Part shown: positions 17,137 to 27,000 of the stretch, piece after piece
Position numbering within the stretch: position 1 is the stretch's first letter
How the letters are laid out: every line of letters starts with the position of its first letter
Position numbers and translations under genes: made by a program
The notes under the pieces: generated by a model
Seen by the model: only the letters and a program-made list of their open reading frames with translations
What the model was told of the DNA's origin: nothing
The model's database searches: none
Assembly: GCF_012184425.1 (NCBI RefSeq)
Contig: NZ_VTOW01000005.1
Coordinates: forward strand, 186,001-250,000
From: Candidatus Manganitrophus noduliformans
GTDB lineage: Bacteria > Nitrospirota > Nitrospiria > SBBL01 > Manganitrophaceae
Length of the DNA stretch: 64,000 nt
Direction: 5' to 3'

Positions 17137-17883
17137 CTAGTGAATCCTGCTGTCTAGATTGAATATTTGTCCCGAAACGTATTTCATCTTTGATAAGTGG
17201 AAAATGAAATCTGAAACTTCTTCCAATGTCGAAGGCCGGTTTAACACGTTTTCTCCAATGAGGTTTCTTTTTTGCTCGGGCGTCAACGAGGCGGTCATTC
17301 CCGTATCGAGGAAGCCCGGTAACACGGCATTGACCTGTATCGCGCTGGCTCCCCACTCCCGCGCGGCGGAGGTCGTGAGCGCAATCAGGCCCCGTTTTGA
17401 GGCTGTATACGCCGCTTGGCCGACTCGCCCTGTGAATGCGCTTAAGGAGGCGATATTGATGATGTGTCCTCCGCCTTGGTCCTGCATAATCCGTCCCGCT
17501 TCGCGCATGGAGTAAAAAATGCCGGTCAGATTTGTTCGAATGACATGATCCCATGCGGTCTCGCTTTGCCGCGAAAAGAGATGGTCATCAATGACCCCCG
17601 CGCTGTTGATCAGGATGTGGATGCGTCCCCATTTTGCTAGAAAATTATCAAACATTTTCCGGGTTGATCCGGAATCGCCCAAATCGGATCTATAGAGCAA
17701 CGTTTCTCGACCCTCCGAGGTAAACGGGCGAATGAGCGCTTCTCCTTTTTCGACATTTGAATACACATGGATCCCGATTGCATCATTCCCCTTCAAAAAG
17801 GATTTGCAGAGCGCTTGACCCAGTCCGCCCGACGCGCCTGTGATGACGACGACCCTTTTTTCGAATTTGTTTGGTTTTGACAT
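17137..17883 (-). CDS. SDR-family oxidoreductase in the biotin cluster (FabG-like)
   Basis: A 248-residue classical short-chain dehydrogenase. The Rossmann motif TGASGGLGQA is at about 15-24, NSAG at 93-96, and the catalytic triad is Ser146, Tyr159 and Lys163 (YTASK). The C-terminal SGQIFNLDSR resembles FabG (SGQTLHVNGG) but is divergent. Embedded between bioF (4 nt gap) and bioD (8 nt gap), it most likely acts in making the pimeloyl precursor, for example as a dedicated 3-oxoacyl-ACP reductase. That role is inferred from position alone. Confidence 0.8.
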   Translation of the reverse strand: MSKPNKFEKRVVVITGASGGLGQALCKSFLKGNDAIGIHVYSNVEKGEALIRPFTSEGRETLLYRSDLGDSGSTRKMFDNFLAKWGRIHILINSAGVIDDHLFSRQSETAWDHVIRTNLTGIFYSMREAGRIMQDQGGGHIINIASLSAFTGRVGQAAYTASKRGLIALTTSAAREWGASAIQVNAVLPGFLDTGMTASLTPEQKRNLIGENVLNRPSTLEEVSDFIFHLSKMKYVSGQIFNLDSRIH

Positions 17884-17886
17884 TAT

Positions 17887-19053
17887 TCAGATGAGCCGGA
17901 GTTTTTTTCCTATATGTTTGAGGGAGTTTAATAATAATTGAATCTGCTCATCCGTGTGCGTTGCCATCAGGCTGATTCGAAGTCGGCTCGTTCCATCCGG
18001 GACGGTGGGGGGGCGAATGGCCGGGATGTAGATTCCCTCTTCCAGCAATTTCTGAGAAAAGGTCAGCGCCGTTTCCGTTGGGCCGATGAGGATCGGGATG
18101 ATGGGAGTCTCGCTTCCGCAGGTATTGAAGCCCATTTGATTGATTTGCGTACGGACACGGCTTGTAAGCCGCCAGAGGCGATTTCGAATTTCTGGATCGC
18201 TTTCGATCAACTCGAATCCGGCGAGAGCGGTTGCCAGGAGCACCGGTGGGAGGGCGGTCGTATAGATAAACGGCCTGGCCTTATTAATCAGGTATTCAAT
18301 CAAGACTCGATCGGCTGCGATGAAACCTCCGAGACCTCCCAAGGCCTTGCTTAATGTTCCCATTTGGATGATTCTCGGGCTCGAGAGGGCAAAGTAGTCG
18401 CATGTCCCGCGTCCGTTGGGTCCGAGCACCCCGGTTGCATGGGCATCGTCCAGATAAATGAGCGCATCAAACTCCTCTGCAAGGCGCAAGATTTCAGCAA
18501 GGGGAGCGATGTCCCCATCCATGCTGAAAACCCCATCGGTGATGATCAGCGTTTGCCCCTTCTTTTTTTTCTGCCGGAGAAGTTTTGCAAGTTGTTCGGT
18601 ATCTTTGTGGCGATAAACTCGAAGCGTTGCACCGGAGAGCCGGGCCCCGTCGATGAGGCTGGCATGGCAGAGGCGATCGGCGAAAATGAGATCCTGCTTC
18701 TGAACCAACGCTCCGATCGCGCCGATATTCGCGGCATATCCGGATGGAAAAACCAACGCCGATGCGGTGTTTTTAAATTTGGCGATTTTTGTTTCGAGTT
18801 CGAAATAGAGTCGAGAATTACCTGAAACTAAACGGGAAGCGCCTCCACCGACTCCCCATTCTTCAACCGCTCTGATTGCTGTCGATTTCAGGGTAGGGTG
18901 GCCTGCAAGACCGAGATAGTTATTCGATGAAAAATGAAGAAAGCTCTTTCCATTTTGTTTGAGAGTAGTCGCCTGTCCCGAGTCGATCGGGACCAGAGTC
19001 CGAATGAGATGATGTTTTGAAAGAAACGAGATTTCTTTTTGGAAGTTAAACAT
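17887..19053 (-). CDS. bioF: 8-amino-7-oxononanoate synthase
   Basis: PLP enzyme joining pimeloyl thioester and L-alanine, the first dedicated step of biotin synthesis. 388 residues. SSNNYLGLAGHP, GGGASRLVSGNSRLY, DDAHATGVLG and the PLP lysine Lys236 in GTLSKALGGLGG are all present. The GNSRL-YFELE pattern differs slightly from the usual GxxxxHxxLE: Tyr83 replaces the common His. Close relatives (Kbl, HemA-type) cannot be wholly excluded, but the bioD neighbour settles it. First gene of the minus-strand operon. Confidence 0.93.
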   Translation of the reverse strand: MFNFQKEISFLSKHHLIRTLVPIDSGQATTLKQNGKSFLHFSSNNYLGLAGHPTLKSTAIRAVEEWGVGGGASRLVSGNSRLYFELETKIAKFKNTASALVFPSGYAANIGAIGALVQKQDLIFADRLCHASLIDGARLSGATLRVYRHKDTEQLAKLLRQKKKKGQTLIITDGVFSMDGDIAPLAEILRLAEEFDALIYLDDAHATGVLGPNGRGTCDYFALSSPRIIQMGTLSKALGGLGGFIAADRVLIEYLINKARPFIYTTALPPVLLATALAGFELIESDPEIRNRLWRLTSRVRTQINQMGFNTCGSETPIIPILIGPTETALTFSQKLLEEGIYIPAIRPPTVPDGTSRLRISLMATHTDEQIQLLLNSLKHIGKKLRLI

Positions 19054-19072
19054 TTAGGAGACTCTTTTTGCC

Positions 19073-19107
19073 GCCATTGTTAATCGATTTGTCGGCCATT
19101 GTCAATC
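19073..19107. repeat. tandem direct repeat between bioF and clpC
   Basis: GCCATTGTTAATC (19073-19085) recurs as GCCATTGTCAATC (19095-19107), 12 of 13 bases identical, with a 22-bp period, i.e. about two helical turns. The second copy contains the -35 element of the bioF promoter candidate. This is the arrangement expected of an operator bound by a repressor on one helix face. It does not match the BirA, BioR or BioQ sites I know. Confidence 0.5.
19077..19105 (-). promoter_or_regulatory. candidate bioF promoter
   Basis: On the minus strand TTGACA (19105-19100) is perfect. The -10 is weak: TAACAA at 17 nt (19082-19077) or AACAAT at 18 nt. The whole element lies within the direct repeats, compatible with repression by a bound regulator. 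Confidence 0.4.
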
Positions 19108-19125
19108 TGTTTTCCTAGAAATACC

Positions 19126-19154
19126 TTGACAACCCATAACTAGCGGGTTAGAAT
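19126..19154 (+). promoter_or_regulatory. sigma-70 promoter of clpC
   Basis: TTGACA (19126-19131), 17-nt spacer, TAGAAT (19149-19154). Predicted start is near 19161, giving a leader of about 77 nt. No CIRCE element and no CtsR heptad repeat is visible, so ClpC control differs from the Firmicute model. Confidence 0.65.
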
Positions 19155-19197
19155 TAAAACGTAAGGTTTGAGTCTTCATAACCTTTAATAAGTCCTT

Positions 19198-19219
19198 GAA
19201 AAAAGCTCGAAAAAAGCTC
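19198..19219 (+). repeat. perfect tandem 11-mer in the clpC leader
   Basis: GAAAAAAGCTC occurs twice back-to-back (19198-19208 and 19209-19219), ending about 18 nt before the clpC ATG and just upstream of its AAGGAGG ribosome site. It may be an RNA-level control site or simple slippage. Confidence 0.6.
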
Positions 19220-19237
19220 AGGTGAAAAGGAGGAGGG

Positions 19238-21667
19238 ATGTTCGAGAAATTTACGGATAGAGGCAGAAAAATCATTATTCTTGCCCGCGAAGAAGCCGAA
19301 CGACATCAAAATGACTACCTGGGAACAGAGCACCTTGTCTTGGCCCTTTTGAGGGAGGGAGATGGGATAGCCCTTGCAGTCATTAAGAAAATGGGTCTTT
19401 CGGTTGAGCAAATCCGTTTAGAGGTGGAGCGAAACCTCCCAAGTGGTAGCAATACGATGACCTTTGGAGAGATCCCTTTTACCCCTCGTGTAAAAAAAGT
19501 GATCGAGTATGCGGTTGAAGAAGCAAAACTCCTCGGTCATAACTATATCGGCAGTGAACACCTTCTGCTTGGATTGTTGAGGGAAGAGGAAGGAATCGGA
19601 GGGAAGATCGTCCGAAGCCTTGGTGGAAATCTACTGACCGCACGGCAATTGACAATTAATCTCCTCCGTAAAACGACACCGCGAGAGAAGGATAAAAAGA
19701 GCAATACACCCGCCCTTGATGAATTCGGTCGCGATTTGACACAGCTCGCCGCGGAAGGATCGCTTGATCCCGTGATCGGTCGTCACGATGAGATTGAGCG
19801 GGTCCTTCAGATCCTCAGCCGCCGCACTAAGAACAATCCCGTTCTGATCGGGGAGTCCGGTGTCGGGAAGACCGCCATTGTCGAAGGTCTTGCTCAAAAA
19901 ATTATCTCGATGGATGTTCCGGACAGCCTTTTTAATAGACGGGTAATTGCGCTCGATCTTGGTTCTCTTGTCGCCGGCACCAAATATCGGGGGCAATTTG
20001 AAGAACGACTCAAGGTAGTCATGAAGGAAATTGTCACTGCCGGCAATATCATTATTTTTATCGATGAGCTTCATACCTTAGTTGGTGCAGGCGCGGCCGA
20101 AGGGTCGATTGATGCTTCCAATATGCTAAAGCCGGCGCTCTCCAGAGGAGAGATCCAATGTATCGGTGCGACTACGCTGGATGAGTACCGGAAACATATT
20201 GAAAAAGATTCCGCTCTAAAGCGAAGATTTCAGCCGATTTTTGTTCAACCTCCATCACCAGATGAGACCATCCAGATCATCAAAGGATTGAAAGATCGGT
20301 ATGAGGAGCATCACGGTGTGTCGATTACAGACGATGCGGTCGAAGAGGCCGTTCGGCTTTCCGATCGCTACATTTCGGATCGTTTTCTGCCCGATAAGGC
20401 AATTGATGTGATTGATGAGGCCGGCTCGAGAGCAAAGTTAATGGCTTACTCCCGACCGGAAGAGTTGCGGGCACTCGAACAGGAAGCGAAAAAAGTGGCC
20501 CGCGAAAAGGATTTGGCTATTCGACTTCAGAACTTTGAAGAGGCGGTTAAATTCCGAGAGGAAGAAGAACGTCTTAAAAAGTTGGTCGAAGAGACCAAAA
20601 GAGAATGGAAGAAAAACCAAGAAAAAAACCGTCCGAGTATTAATCGGGAAGAAGTGGCCTATGTTGTGTCAAAAATGACAGGGATTCCGCTTTTCCGCAT
20701 GGAGGAAGAAGAAACGAAGAAACTTCTTCACATGGAGGAAGAGCTCCACAAAAGAATCGTTGGACAAGAAGAAGCGATTTCGGTTATTGCACGGGCCATT
20801 CGACGCTCTCGCGCAGGTCTTAAAGGAAATCGCCGGCCGATCGGCTCTTTTATTTTCTTGGGGCCCACTGGGGTCGGGAAGACCGAGCTTGCCCGGGCCG
20901 TTGCCGAATTTCTCTTTGACAGCGATGACGCTTTGATTCGGATCGACATGTCTGAGTACATGGAGAAGTTTTCGAGTTCCCGGCTTGTCGGCGCACCTCC
21001 GGGCTATGTCGGTTATGAGGAAGGCGGCCAGTTGACCGAAAAGGTCCGAAGGAGACCGTATTCCGTCGTTCTATTCGACGAGATTGAGAAAGCCCATCCC
21101 GATATGTTCAACATCTTGCTCCAGGTGCTTGATGATGGTTGCTTGACCGATAGTCTGGGTCGAAAAGTCGACTTTAAAAATACCGTCCTCATTATGACCT
21201 CCAACTTGGGAACAAGGATGGTTGATAAAGCGGGAACGTTAGGCTTCCAGAAGACATCGGATACGAGTCTCTTGGGAAAGATGAAGGATGCGATCCATGC
21301 CGAGTTGAAGCGGTCATTCAATCCGGAATTTTTGAATCGGATCGATGACATTGTCATTTTCCATCCGCTTGAGAAGAAGCATCTTGAGAAGATTGTCGAT
21401 ATTCTCGTCAATGAATTGAACCAGAAACTCACTGAGAAGGGAATCCATATCGAATTAACAGAGGAAGTGAAGCATTGGCTGATTCAAGAAGGATATGAGC
21501 CGTCTTATGGCGCTCGACCAATGCGGCGCTGCATTCAGAAAAATATCGAGGATTCTCTTTCCGAGGAGATTATTAAAGGTCGCTTCAAGGATGCCAAGAG
21601 AATAAAAGTTGTCCTCAAGGATAATGCCCCCGCTTTCGTTGAAGAAGAGGCAATGGCAGGAGTATAA
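19238..21667 (+). CDS. clpC: Clp protease ATP-binding subunit ClpC
   Basis: An 809-residue AAA+ unfoldase that feeds ClpP. Strong AAGGAGG ribosome site. N-domain with two Clp_N repeats (about 1-145); D1 Walker A GESGVGKT at 205-212 and Walker B IIIFIDE at 271-277; a middle domain with the UVR-like segment [20 protein letters not shown] (about 430-449) that defines ClpC rather than ClpA or full ClpB; D2 Walker A GPTGVGKT at 542-549; then a D2-small domain. No mcsA/mcsB/ctsR genes adjoin. A strong hairpin follows. Confidence 0.97.
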   Translation: MFEKFTDRGRKIIILAREEAERHQNDYLGTEHLVLALLREGDGIALAVIKKMGLSVEQIRLEVERNLPSGSNTMTFGEIPFTPRVKKVIEYAVEEAKLLGHNYIGSEHLLLGLLREEEGIGGKIVRSLGGNLLTARQLTINLLRKTTPREKDKKSNTPALDEFGRDLTQLAAEGSLDPVIGRHDEIERVLQILSRRTKNNPVLIGESGVGKTAIVEGLAQKIISMDVPDSLFNRRVIALDLGSLVAGTKYRGQFEERLKVVMKEIVTAGNIIIFIDELHTLVGAGAAEGSIDASNMLKPALSRGEIQCIGATTLDEYRKHIEKDSALKRRFQPIFVQPPSPDETIQIIKGLKDRYEEHHGVSITDDAVEEAVRLSDRYISDRFLPDKAIDVIDEAGSRAKLMAYSRPEELRALEQEAKKVAREKDLAIRLQNFEEAVKFREEEERLKKLVEETKREWKKNQEKNRPSINREEVAYVVSKMTGIPLFRMEEEETKKLLHMEEELHKRIVGQEEAISVIARAIRRSRAGLKGNRRPIGSFIFLGPTGVGKTELARAVAEFLFDSDDALIRIDMSEYMEKFSSSRLVGAPPGYVGYEEGGQLTEKVRRRPYSVVLFDEIEKAHPDMFNILLQVLDDGCLTDSLGRKVDFKNTVLIMTSNLGTRMVDKAGTLGFQKTSDTSLLGKMKDAIHAELKRSFNPEFLNRIDDIVIFHPLEKKHLEKIVDILVNELNQKLTEKGIHIELTEEVKHWLIQEGYEPSYGARPMRRCIQKNIEDSLSEEIIKGRFKDAKRIKVVLKDNAPAFVEEEAMAGV

Positions 21668-21708
21668 AACCTCGAATCAAAAGAGACAGACCTCGTGAAT
21701 GAAATTAT

Positions 21709-21752
21709 AATACGGTATCGAGAATGAAAGCTCTCGATACCGTATTTTCATT
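21709..21752 (+). terminator. clpC terminator
   Basis: A perfect 15-bp stem, left arm AATACGGTATCGAGA (21709-21723) and right arm 21732-21746, with an 8-nt loop, followed by TTCATT. The poly-T is imperfect but the stem is the strongest structure in this region. It separates clpC from the TPR-tsaD pair. Confidence 0.7.
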
Positions 21753-21804
21753 ATAAAGTACTTTTTTCAACCACGCAGAAACCGATTCTTGGAAGTTCTC
21801 TCAG

Positions 21805-22623
21805 ATGAGTATTATTCATGAAGCTTTAAAAAAAGCGGCTTTAGAAGGCGCTTCAGAGACCTCAAGATCCTTCTCTCATGGCCATTTATTCAGAGCTTCT
21901 ACCCAGACGCGGCGAATATATCGGTGGATTGCTATCGGTATATCGTTTTTAGTTCTGTCCGGTTTTTTCTTTTCCGTGCGGTATCCATTTTCTTTACAAA
22001 GTCATTTAGATAAATCGACACCTCCTTCCATACTGCCTTCCTTGGAGTCAAAAATAGAGTCTGCGGTCCCTCCGTTAGATCACATCTTGGCTGAAGATAA
22101 GAAAATAGATGACTCAGAAAGTATAGGAATATTGCCGAATTCTCAAGTAGAAGACGGCGAGCGCATGCTTATGACAGGAATTAAACTTTACAATGAAGGG
22201 AAAATTGAAGAGGCAAACAGCGCCTTCACAGAAGCGGTTGAGTTGCTCCCTCAATCTGCAGTAGCACATAACAATTTAGGAATGGTGCTTCGGTATCAAG
22301 AAAAGGCGGGTGAAGCGTTAATCCATTACCAGGAAGCAATTCGGCTTGATCCCAATTATGCTGAAGCGGAAAATAATATCGGTCTTATTTATGATAAAGC
22401 GGGATCAATCGATCAGGCGGCCATTCATTATAAGCGTGCAATTAATATCAAACCTGCTGTCCCCGTATTTCATTTAAATTATGCGACTTTATTGGAGCGA
22501 AAGGGCGATTTTTCGAATGCTCGGAAGGAATACAAAATTTACCTTGAACTTGAAACAGATCAGAAGAGCGAAATGATTCCTCTCGTACGTTCTCACCTTA
22601 ACAAGCTAAAAGGCTTTGAATGA
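21805..22623 (+). CDS. membrane-anchored TPR protein
   Basis: A 272-residue protein with a short cytoplasmic N-terminus (MSIIHEALKKAA), one transmembrane helix at about 45-60 (WIAIGISFLVLSGFFF) and a periplasmic part with about three TPRs (residues about 125-250, e.g. AEAENNIGLIYDKAGSIDQA). The MSxIxEALKKA opening recalls GspB/ExeB-like and related secretion or pilus accessory proteins, which supports an envelope-assembly role but does not prove it. Stop overlaps tsaD (ATGA). More AT-rich than clpC. Confidence 0.7.
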   Translation: MSIIHEALKKAALEGASETSRSFSHGHLFRASTQTRRIYRWIAIGISFLVLSGFFFSVRYPFSLQSHLDKSTPPSILPSLESKIESAVPPLDHILAEDKKIDDSESIGILPNSQVEDGERMLMTGIKLYNEGKIEEANSAFTEAVELLPQSAVAHNNLGMVLRYQEKAGEALIHYQEAIRLDPNYAEAENNIGLIYDKAGSIDQAAIHYKRAINIKPAVPVFHLNYATLLERKGDFSNARKEYKIYLELETDQKSEMIPLVRSHLNKLKGFE

Positions 22624-23633
22624 TTATTCTCGGCATTGAGACCTCTTGTGATGAGACCGCAGTCGCGGTTACACAAGATGGGAAGATTATTCTTTCTGAT
22701 CTCCTTTCATCACAAATCGATCTGCATCGTAAGTATGGAGGAGTGGTTCCGGAACTGGCCTGCCGAAGACACATCGAGGTGATCGGTCTGCTTGTTAAAG
22801 AAGCCATTGAGAAATCGGGCCGGTCGAATGAACAATTGAATGCCATCGCGGTTACAATGGGTCCTGGTTTAGTCGGCGCCTTGTTGGTCGGTGTTTCAAT
22901 TGCAAAGTCCCTGGCCTACTCTCTGAAGATTCCGCTTCTAGGTATTCATCATCTGGAAGGACACATTTCAGCGGCTTTTATCGAGCATGAGGACATCGTT
23001 TTCCCGTCTATTGCATTGATTGTCTCAGGGGGACATACCAATCTTTATTATATGCCGCAGAGAGGAAAATATCGGCTGCTCGGGAAAACAATTGACGATG
23101 CAGCGGGAGAAATTCTAGATAAAGGAGCGAGGATGTTGGGTTATTCTTATCCTGGAGGACCTGTCATCGACCGTCTGGCTCAGAAGGGAGATCCGGAACG
23201 AATTCCCTTTCCTCGTCCTTATCGGTCATCTTCCAATTTAGATTTTAGTTTTAGCGGACTCAAAACATCACTCATGCAGACCCTGTTCAAGATGGGAAAA
23301 GCCCCCGAGGATTATATGTCCTCTCATCCTGATATTGCTGCAGGCTATCAATCGGCGATTGTGGACACTTTGGTTGAGAAAACATTTTCTGCCGTTCAAC
23401 GGGAGAATGCAAAGAGTGTCATGCTGGTGGGGGGAGTGGCCGCAAATAGCCTTTTAAGAAAGAAATTCCTTTCGGCTGGGGAACGCCTCGGGATTGCAGT
23501 GTATATCCCTTCATCCCGGTTGTGCACGGATAATGGTGCAATGATTGCCATGGCGGGCATGTCTCATCTTGAAGAACATCATTTTTCATCTCTGGATTTA
23601 AATCCGAGTCCAAACTTGGAATTAATGAGTTAA
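22620..23633 (+). CDS. tsaD: tRNA N6-adenosine threonylcarbamoyltransferase
   Basis: Makes the universal t6A37 modification of ANN-decoding tRNAs, with TsaB, TsaE and TsaC. 337 residues. ILGIETSCDETAVAV opens the ASKHA fold; the metal-binding HHLEGH segment, SGGHTNLYY and the DDAAGEILDKGARMLG region are classic. Translationally coupled to the TPR gene upstream, an unusual partner. The partner genes are not in this window. Confidence 0.97.
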   Translation: MIILGIETSCDETAVAVTQDGKIILSDLLSSQIDLHRKYGGVVPELACRRHIEVIGLLVKEAIEKSGRSNEQLNAIAVTMGPGLVGALLVGVSIAKSLAYSLKIPLLGIHHLEGHISAAFIEHEDIVFPSIALIVSGGHTNLYYMPQRGKYRLLGKTIDDAAGEILDKGARMLGYSYPGGPVIDRLAQKGDPERIPFPRPYRSSSNLDFSFSGLKTSLMQTLFKMGKAPEDYMSSHPDIAAGYQSAIVDTLVEKTFSAVQRENAKSVMLVGGVAANSLLRKKFLSAGERLGIAVYIPSSRLCTDNGAMIAMAGMSHLEEHHFSSLDLNPSPNLELMS

Positions 23634-24050
23634 ATCCTTCCTGCAAACATTTTCTCCTTCTACACAACCTCCATATTTAATGAACAGACGTTGCCGTTTG
23701 AGCGCTCTAGAGGCTTCCGACATAAGCAATGTCATATCACGTTTACTCTCCTGCCTCAGTTATTAGAAATTTTTCATGAATCATTCAACAATGTTGTTAT
23801 AACCCATCTATTTTATTCACATTTTAATCTATAAAATTTCCACTTTATTTGACAATTTTAAGACATATGATAGGCTAGTTATCGGGATGGTATAATACCG
23901 ATTTGGTCTTGAATTATATGCCTACCAGAGTCAAATGATGATCGGGATTAACAAAAATAATTTAATATAAACAAGATCTTCAGAAAAGTTATTTCTGACT
24001 AAAAAATAACTACCAAACAGAGGCATGATGCTTATTCCTGGGAAAAACAC
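23634..24050. other. AT-rich intergenic region upstream of the TPR-barrel gene
   Basis: About 417 nt with no gene except the tiny ORF at 24025. It contains two promoter candidates: TTGACA (23849-23854)-16 nt-TAGGCT, and an extended -10 TGGTATAAT (23888-23896) set in the palindrome GGTATAATACC flanked by ATCGG/CCGAT. No terminator with a T-run was seen after tsaD. Confidence 0.5.
23888..23896 (+). promoter_or_regulatory. extended -10 promoter within a palindrome
   Basis: TGGTATAAT matches TGnTATAAT perfectly and sits inside GGTATAATACC (23889-23899), so a dimeric regulator could occlude it. Transcription would begin about 150 nt before the TPR-barrel gene. Confidence 0.45.
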
Positions 24051-24054
24051 TTGA
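24025..24054 (+). CDS. possible 9-residue leader peptide
   Basis: ATG ATG at 24025-24030, preceded by GAGGC, encodes MMLIPGKNT and ends in a TGA that overlaps the TTG start of the next gene (TTGA at 24051-24054). The large downstream gene has no convincing ribosome site of its own, so the mini-ORF could deliver ribosomes by coupling. Too short to be certain. Confidence 0.3.
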   Translation: MMLIPGKNT

Positions 24055-27000
24055 GTAGACGAATATCCCGTTACCTGCCATATATTATTTCTATCCTGTT
24101 CGTTTTATCCCCCATATTAAGAAACAAGTGTTATTCCGAAGAATTACCTCTCCATACTTTTGAAAAAGGGGTTGAAGCCCTTCAAAAAGGGGACCTTCAA
24201 TCAGCGGAAGAGATTTTTCGTGCAGTTTTGAAAGGTGATCCTGAAAATCCATTCGTTTATTTTAATTTAGGGAGTATTTTCGCTGCGACACGACGAATAG
24301 ACCTGGCTTTGACGGTACTGAATCGAGCTGTTGAATTAAAGCCGGACCTCGTTGCTGCCCATATTCGTCTCGCTGAAATTTATGAGAGTCAGGGAAATCT
24401 TGAAGAAGCTCTGAGAGAGTATGAAGAGGCATATCTTTATCTCACGGACAGTTCTCCTCTTCAAGAAACGACTATCCTAGCTCGTCTTGAAAATATAGAG
24501 AAGACGGTTCACTTCAGGGAAAATTGGAACCGTGGAATAAATTTTTTTCGGAACGGAAACTATCAAGCGGCGGAGAATGCTTTTCGAACCGTTCTTACAG
24601 TGCAGGCCAACAATGCTCTCGCACACTATTGGCTTGGAACTGTATTAGGCGTCCAAAATCGTTTCGATGAGGCAATTGAAAGTTTCAAGACATCACTGCG
24701 GCTAAGACCGAACATGACCGACTCCAGAATTCGGCTCGCAGAACTTTACGAATTGAAGGGAGATCTTTTAGAAGCGAGAGTGGAAGTGGAAAGGGCGCTC
24801 TTCTTTATAGAAGACCGGGATGGTCCTGAAGTGCAGTCTCTTGAGGAAAAGTTAAACGCGATTGAAGATCAGCTTGAGGTAAACACATACATCGACCAGG
24901 CCCTTATACAAGCTGATAACAACAATATTGATGGTGCTATTTCAACATTACAATCGTTGTTTAAGATTAATCCCAATCAGGCATTAGCTTATTTCAATCT
25001 TGGAAATCTATGGGCTCGAAAGAATCGGATTGATCTTGCAGAAACGTCTTTTAAGAGGGCAATTGAGATACAGCCGAACTATTCGGAGGCCCATCAGCGC
25101 CTCGGCCAAATTTATGAAATGGTCGGATATTTCAATCGTGCAAAAACGGAATATCAAAAAGCCCAGGCTCCCTTGCAGAGGAACGATCGGCACCGAACGG
25201 AATTGGATCACTTCGTTGCAAGGGTTGAACAACAGATAAAGTTTGCGGATGAATCCGCCCGTGAACTTTATGAAGAAAGTCAAAAGCTGCTCCAAGAAGG
25301 AAAAGCTGAAGAGGCGATTACAAAATTAGAACAAGCCATCTCCATTCGTCCCGAAGATTCAGATCTGCACTATAAGCTCGGTCATCTTTATCGGCAAAAT
25401 GGAAAAATCGATTTGGCGATTAATGAGATGTTAGGAGTTCTCGAGTTCAATCCGGGGCATGTACAAGCTCGTCAACAGCTTGGGGAAATGTATCAAGAAA
25501 AAGGATATCTTTATCAAGCTTTAAAAATGTTAAAAGACGCCGGTGCGCTCCTTGTCTCAGACGAAATAAGATTGCATCTTCAGAGCCTTGCAGAAAAGCT
25601 TTCTAAAATCGAATCAGAAACAGTTCTTCTTGTCAGAAAGGCGGAAGAGGAGTCTGCGGGCGGAAAATGGACAGCTGCGACTGAAACGCTGAAGCGGGCA
25701 TTGTCAATCGTGCCCGATGATATTCGGATAAGACTAAAGTTGGCTCTTCTTTATATAAAATTAGGTAATACGACAGAGGCATATAGAGAATTGAATAGCA
25801 TATCGCTACAAGACCCATCAACTGGGGAGGAGCAATATCATCTTGGGCTTCTCTATTTTTCGGCCGGTCAATGGGAAGACGCCAAACGAGCCTATGATCT
25901 GGCATTAAAGGCAAAAGCATTGCCTGAAGCGCTCCGCTCGAAGATTCAAACCGAGTTGGAACGGGTGAAGCGAAAGGCCAAAAATGAGATTGAAGCAAGA
26001 CGGTATTTCAATCGCGGGAATCGATATATGAACGAGCAGGATTATCGCAGTGCGATTGAATCGTTTGAAAAGGTGGTTCTTTTTTATCCTTCGGATGTCG
26101 CCAGTTTATATTTTATCGGTTCATCGTATGAAAGCCTTGGAGAGGATGATCAAGCACGCAGATATTATAAGAGGGTGTTAGCAATAAACCCGATGAACAT
26201 CCAGGCCAATCAACGACTTTCTTTCCTTTACGAAAAAGAAGGGAGAATTGAGAAAGCCATTCAAACATACCGCAATACGTTGGAGTTTTTAGGGGAGGGG
26301 GATTCTCCGGATGTGCTCTGGACGAGAGGGCGGCTCTCTCCTCTTGAAAAGCGATATACGATTAATCTAAGCCAGGTCATTTTAGGTTATGACAGTAATC
26401 CAAGCGGTGCATCAAATGAGGGGGGGGATATCTCTTCGTCCCTAGGGCTCACATTTAATTATTACCTTAAAAAAGACAGACGTTTACAAATACCGATCGG
26501 ACTCAGCACCCAGAATACTGTTTTTTTTAGAACGAATACGGTCTTTAGCAGCGAGACCTTTTCAATTTCCGCAACCACGTTTCAAGATCCTTATTCTTTA
26601 TCTTTTGAATATAACTTTTATTTGGGTATCGCCAGGGGAGGACCGACCAGCAGAGGACAAACCGGTATTCTGAGCATTTACAGAAGAGGCCATACACCTT
26701 CGGTGTTGGGATTTGTCTACAGCTATGATGATTTTTATTCATATGATCGCGAGAGCAACGATGCTGTCCGTCATAGAATCAGAATAAGCGCTGTTCAGAA
26801 CTGGGAACTTAACAGCCTCAATGCTTCATATAGCTATTTTGATAATGATACCAATCTGAGTGACCAAGCCTATCAGTCTCACGGAGTCGGGGTTTCGTAT
26901 AGCCGGCCATTTCTAGAAAATGCTGCGAGGGGAAGTATTTCTTATAACCTGGAGATGAAAGAATTCAAGAATCCTGATTCTTTTCTAGGAAGTTCTGCTT

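Noticed and set aside
19056-19160. CtsR or CIRCE heat-shock operator before clpC
   Set aside because: Neither the GGTCAAA direct repeats nor the TTAGCACTC inverted repeat is present; the repeat seen here belongs to the bioF side.
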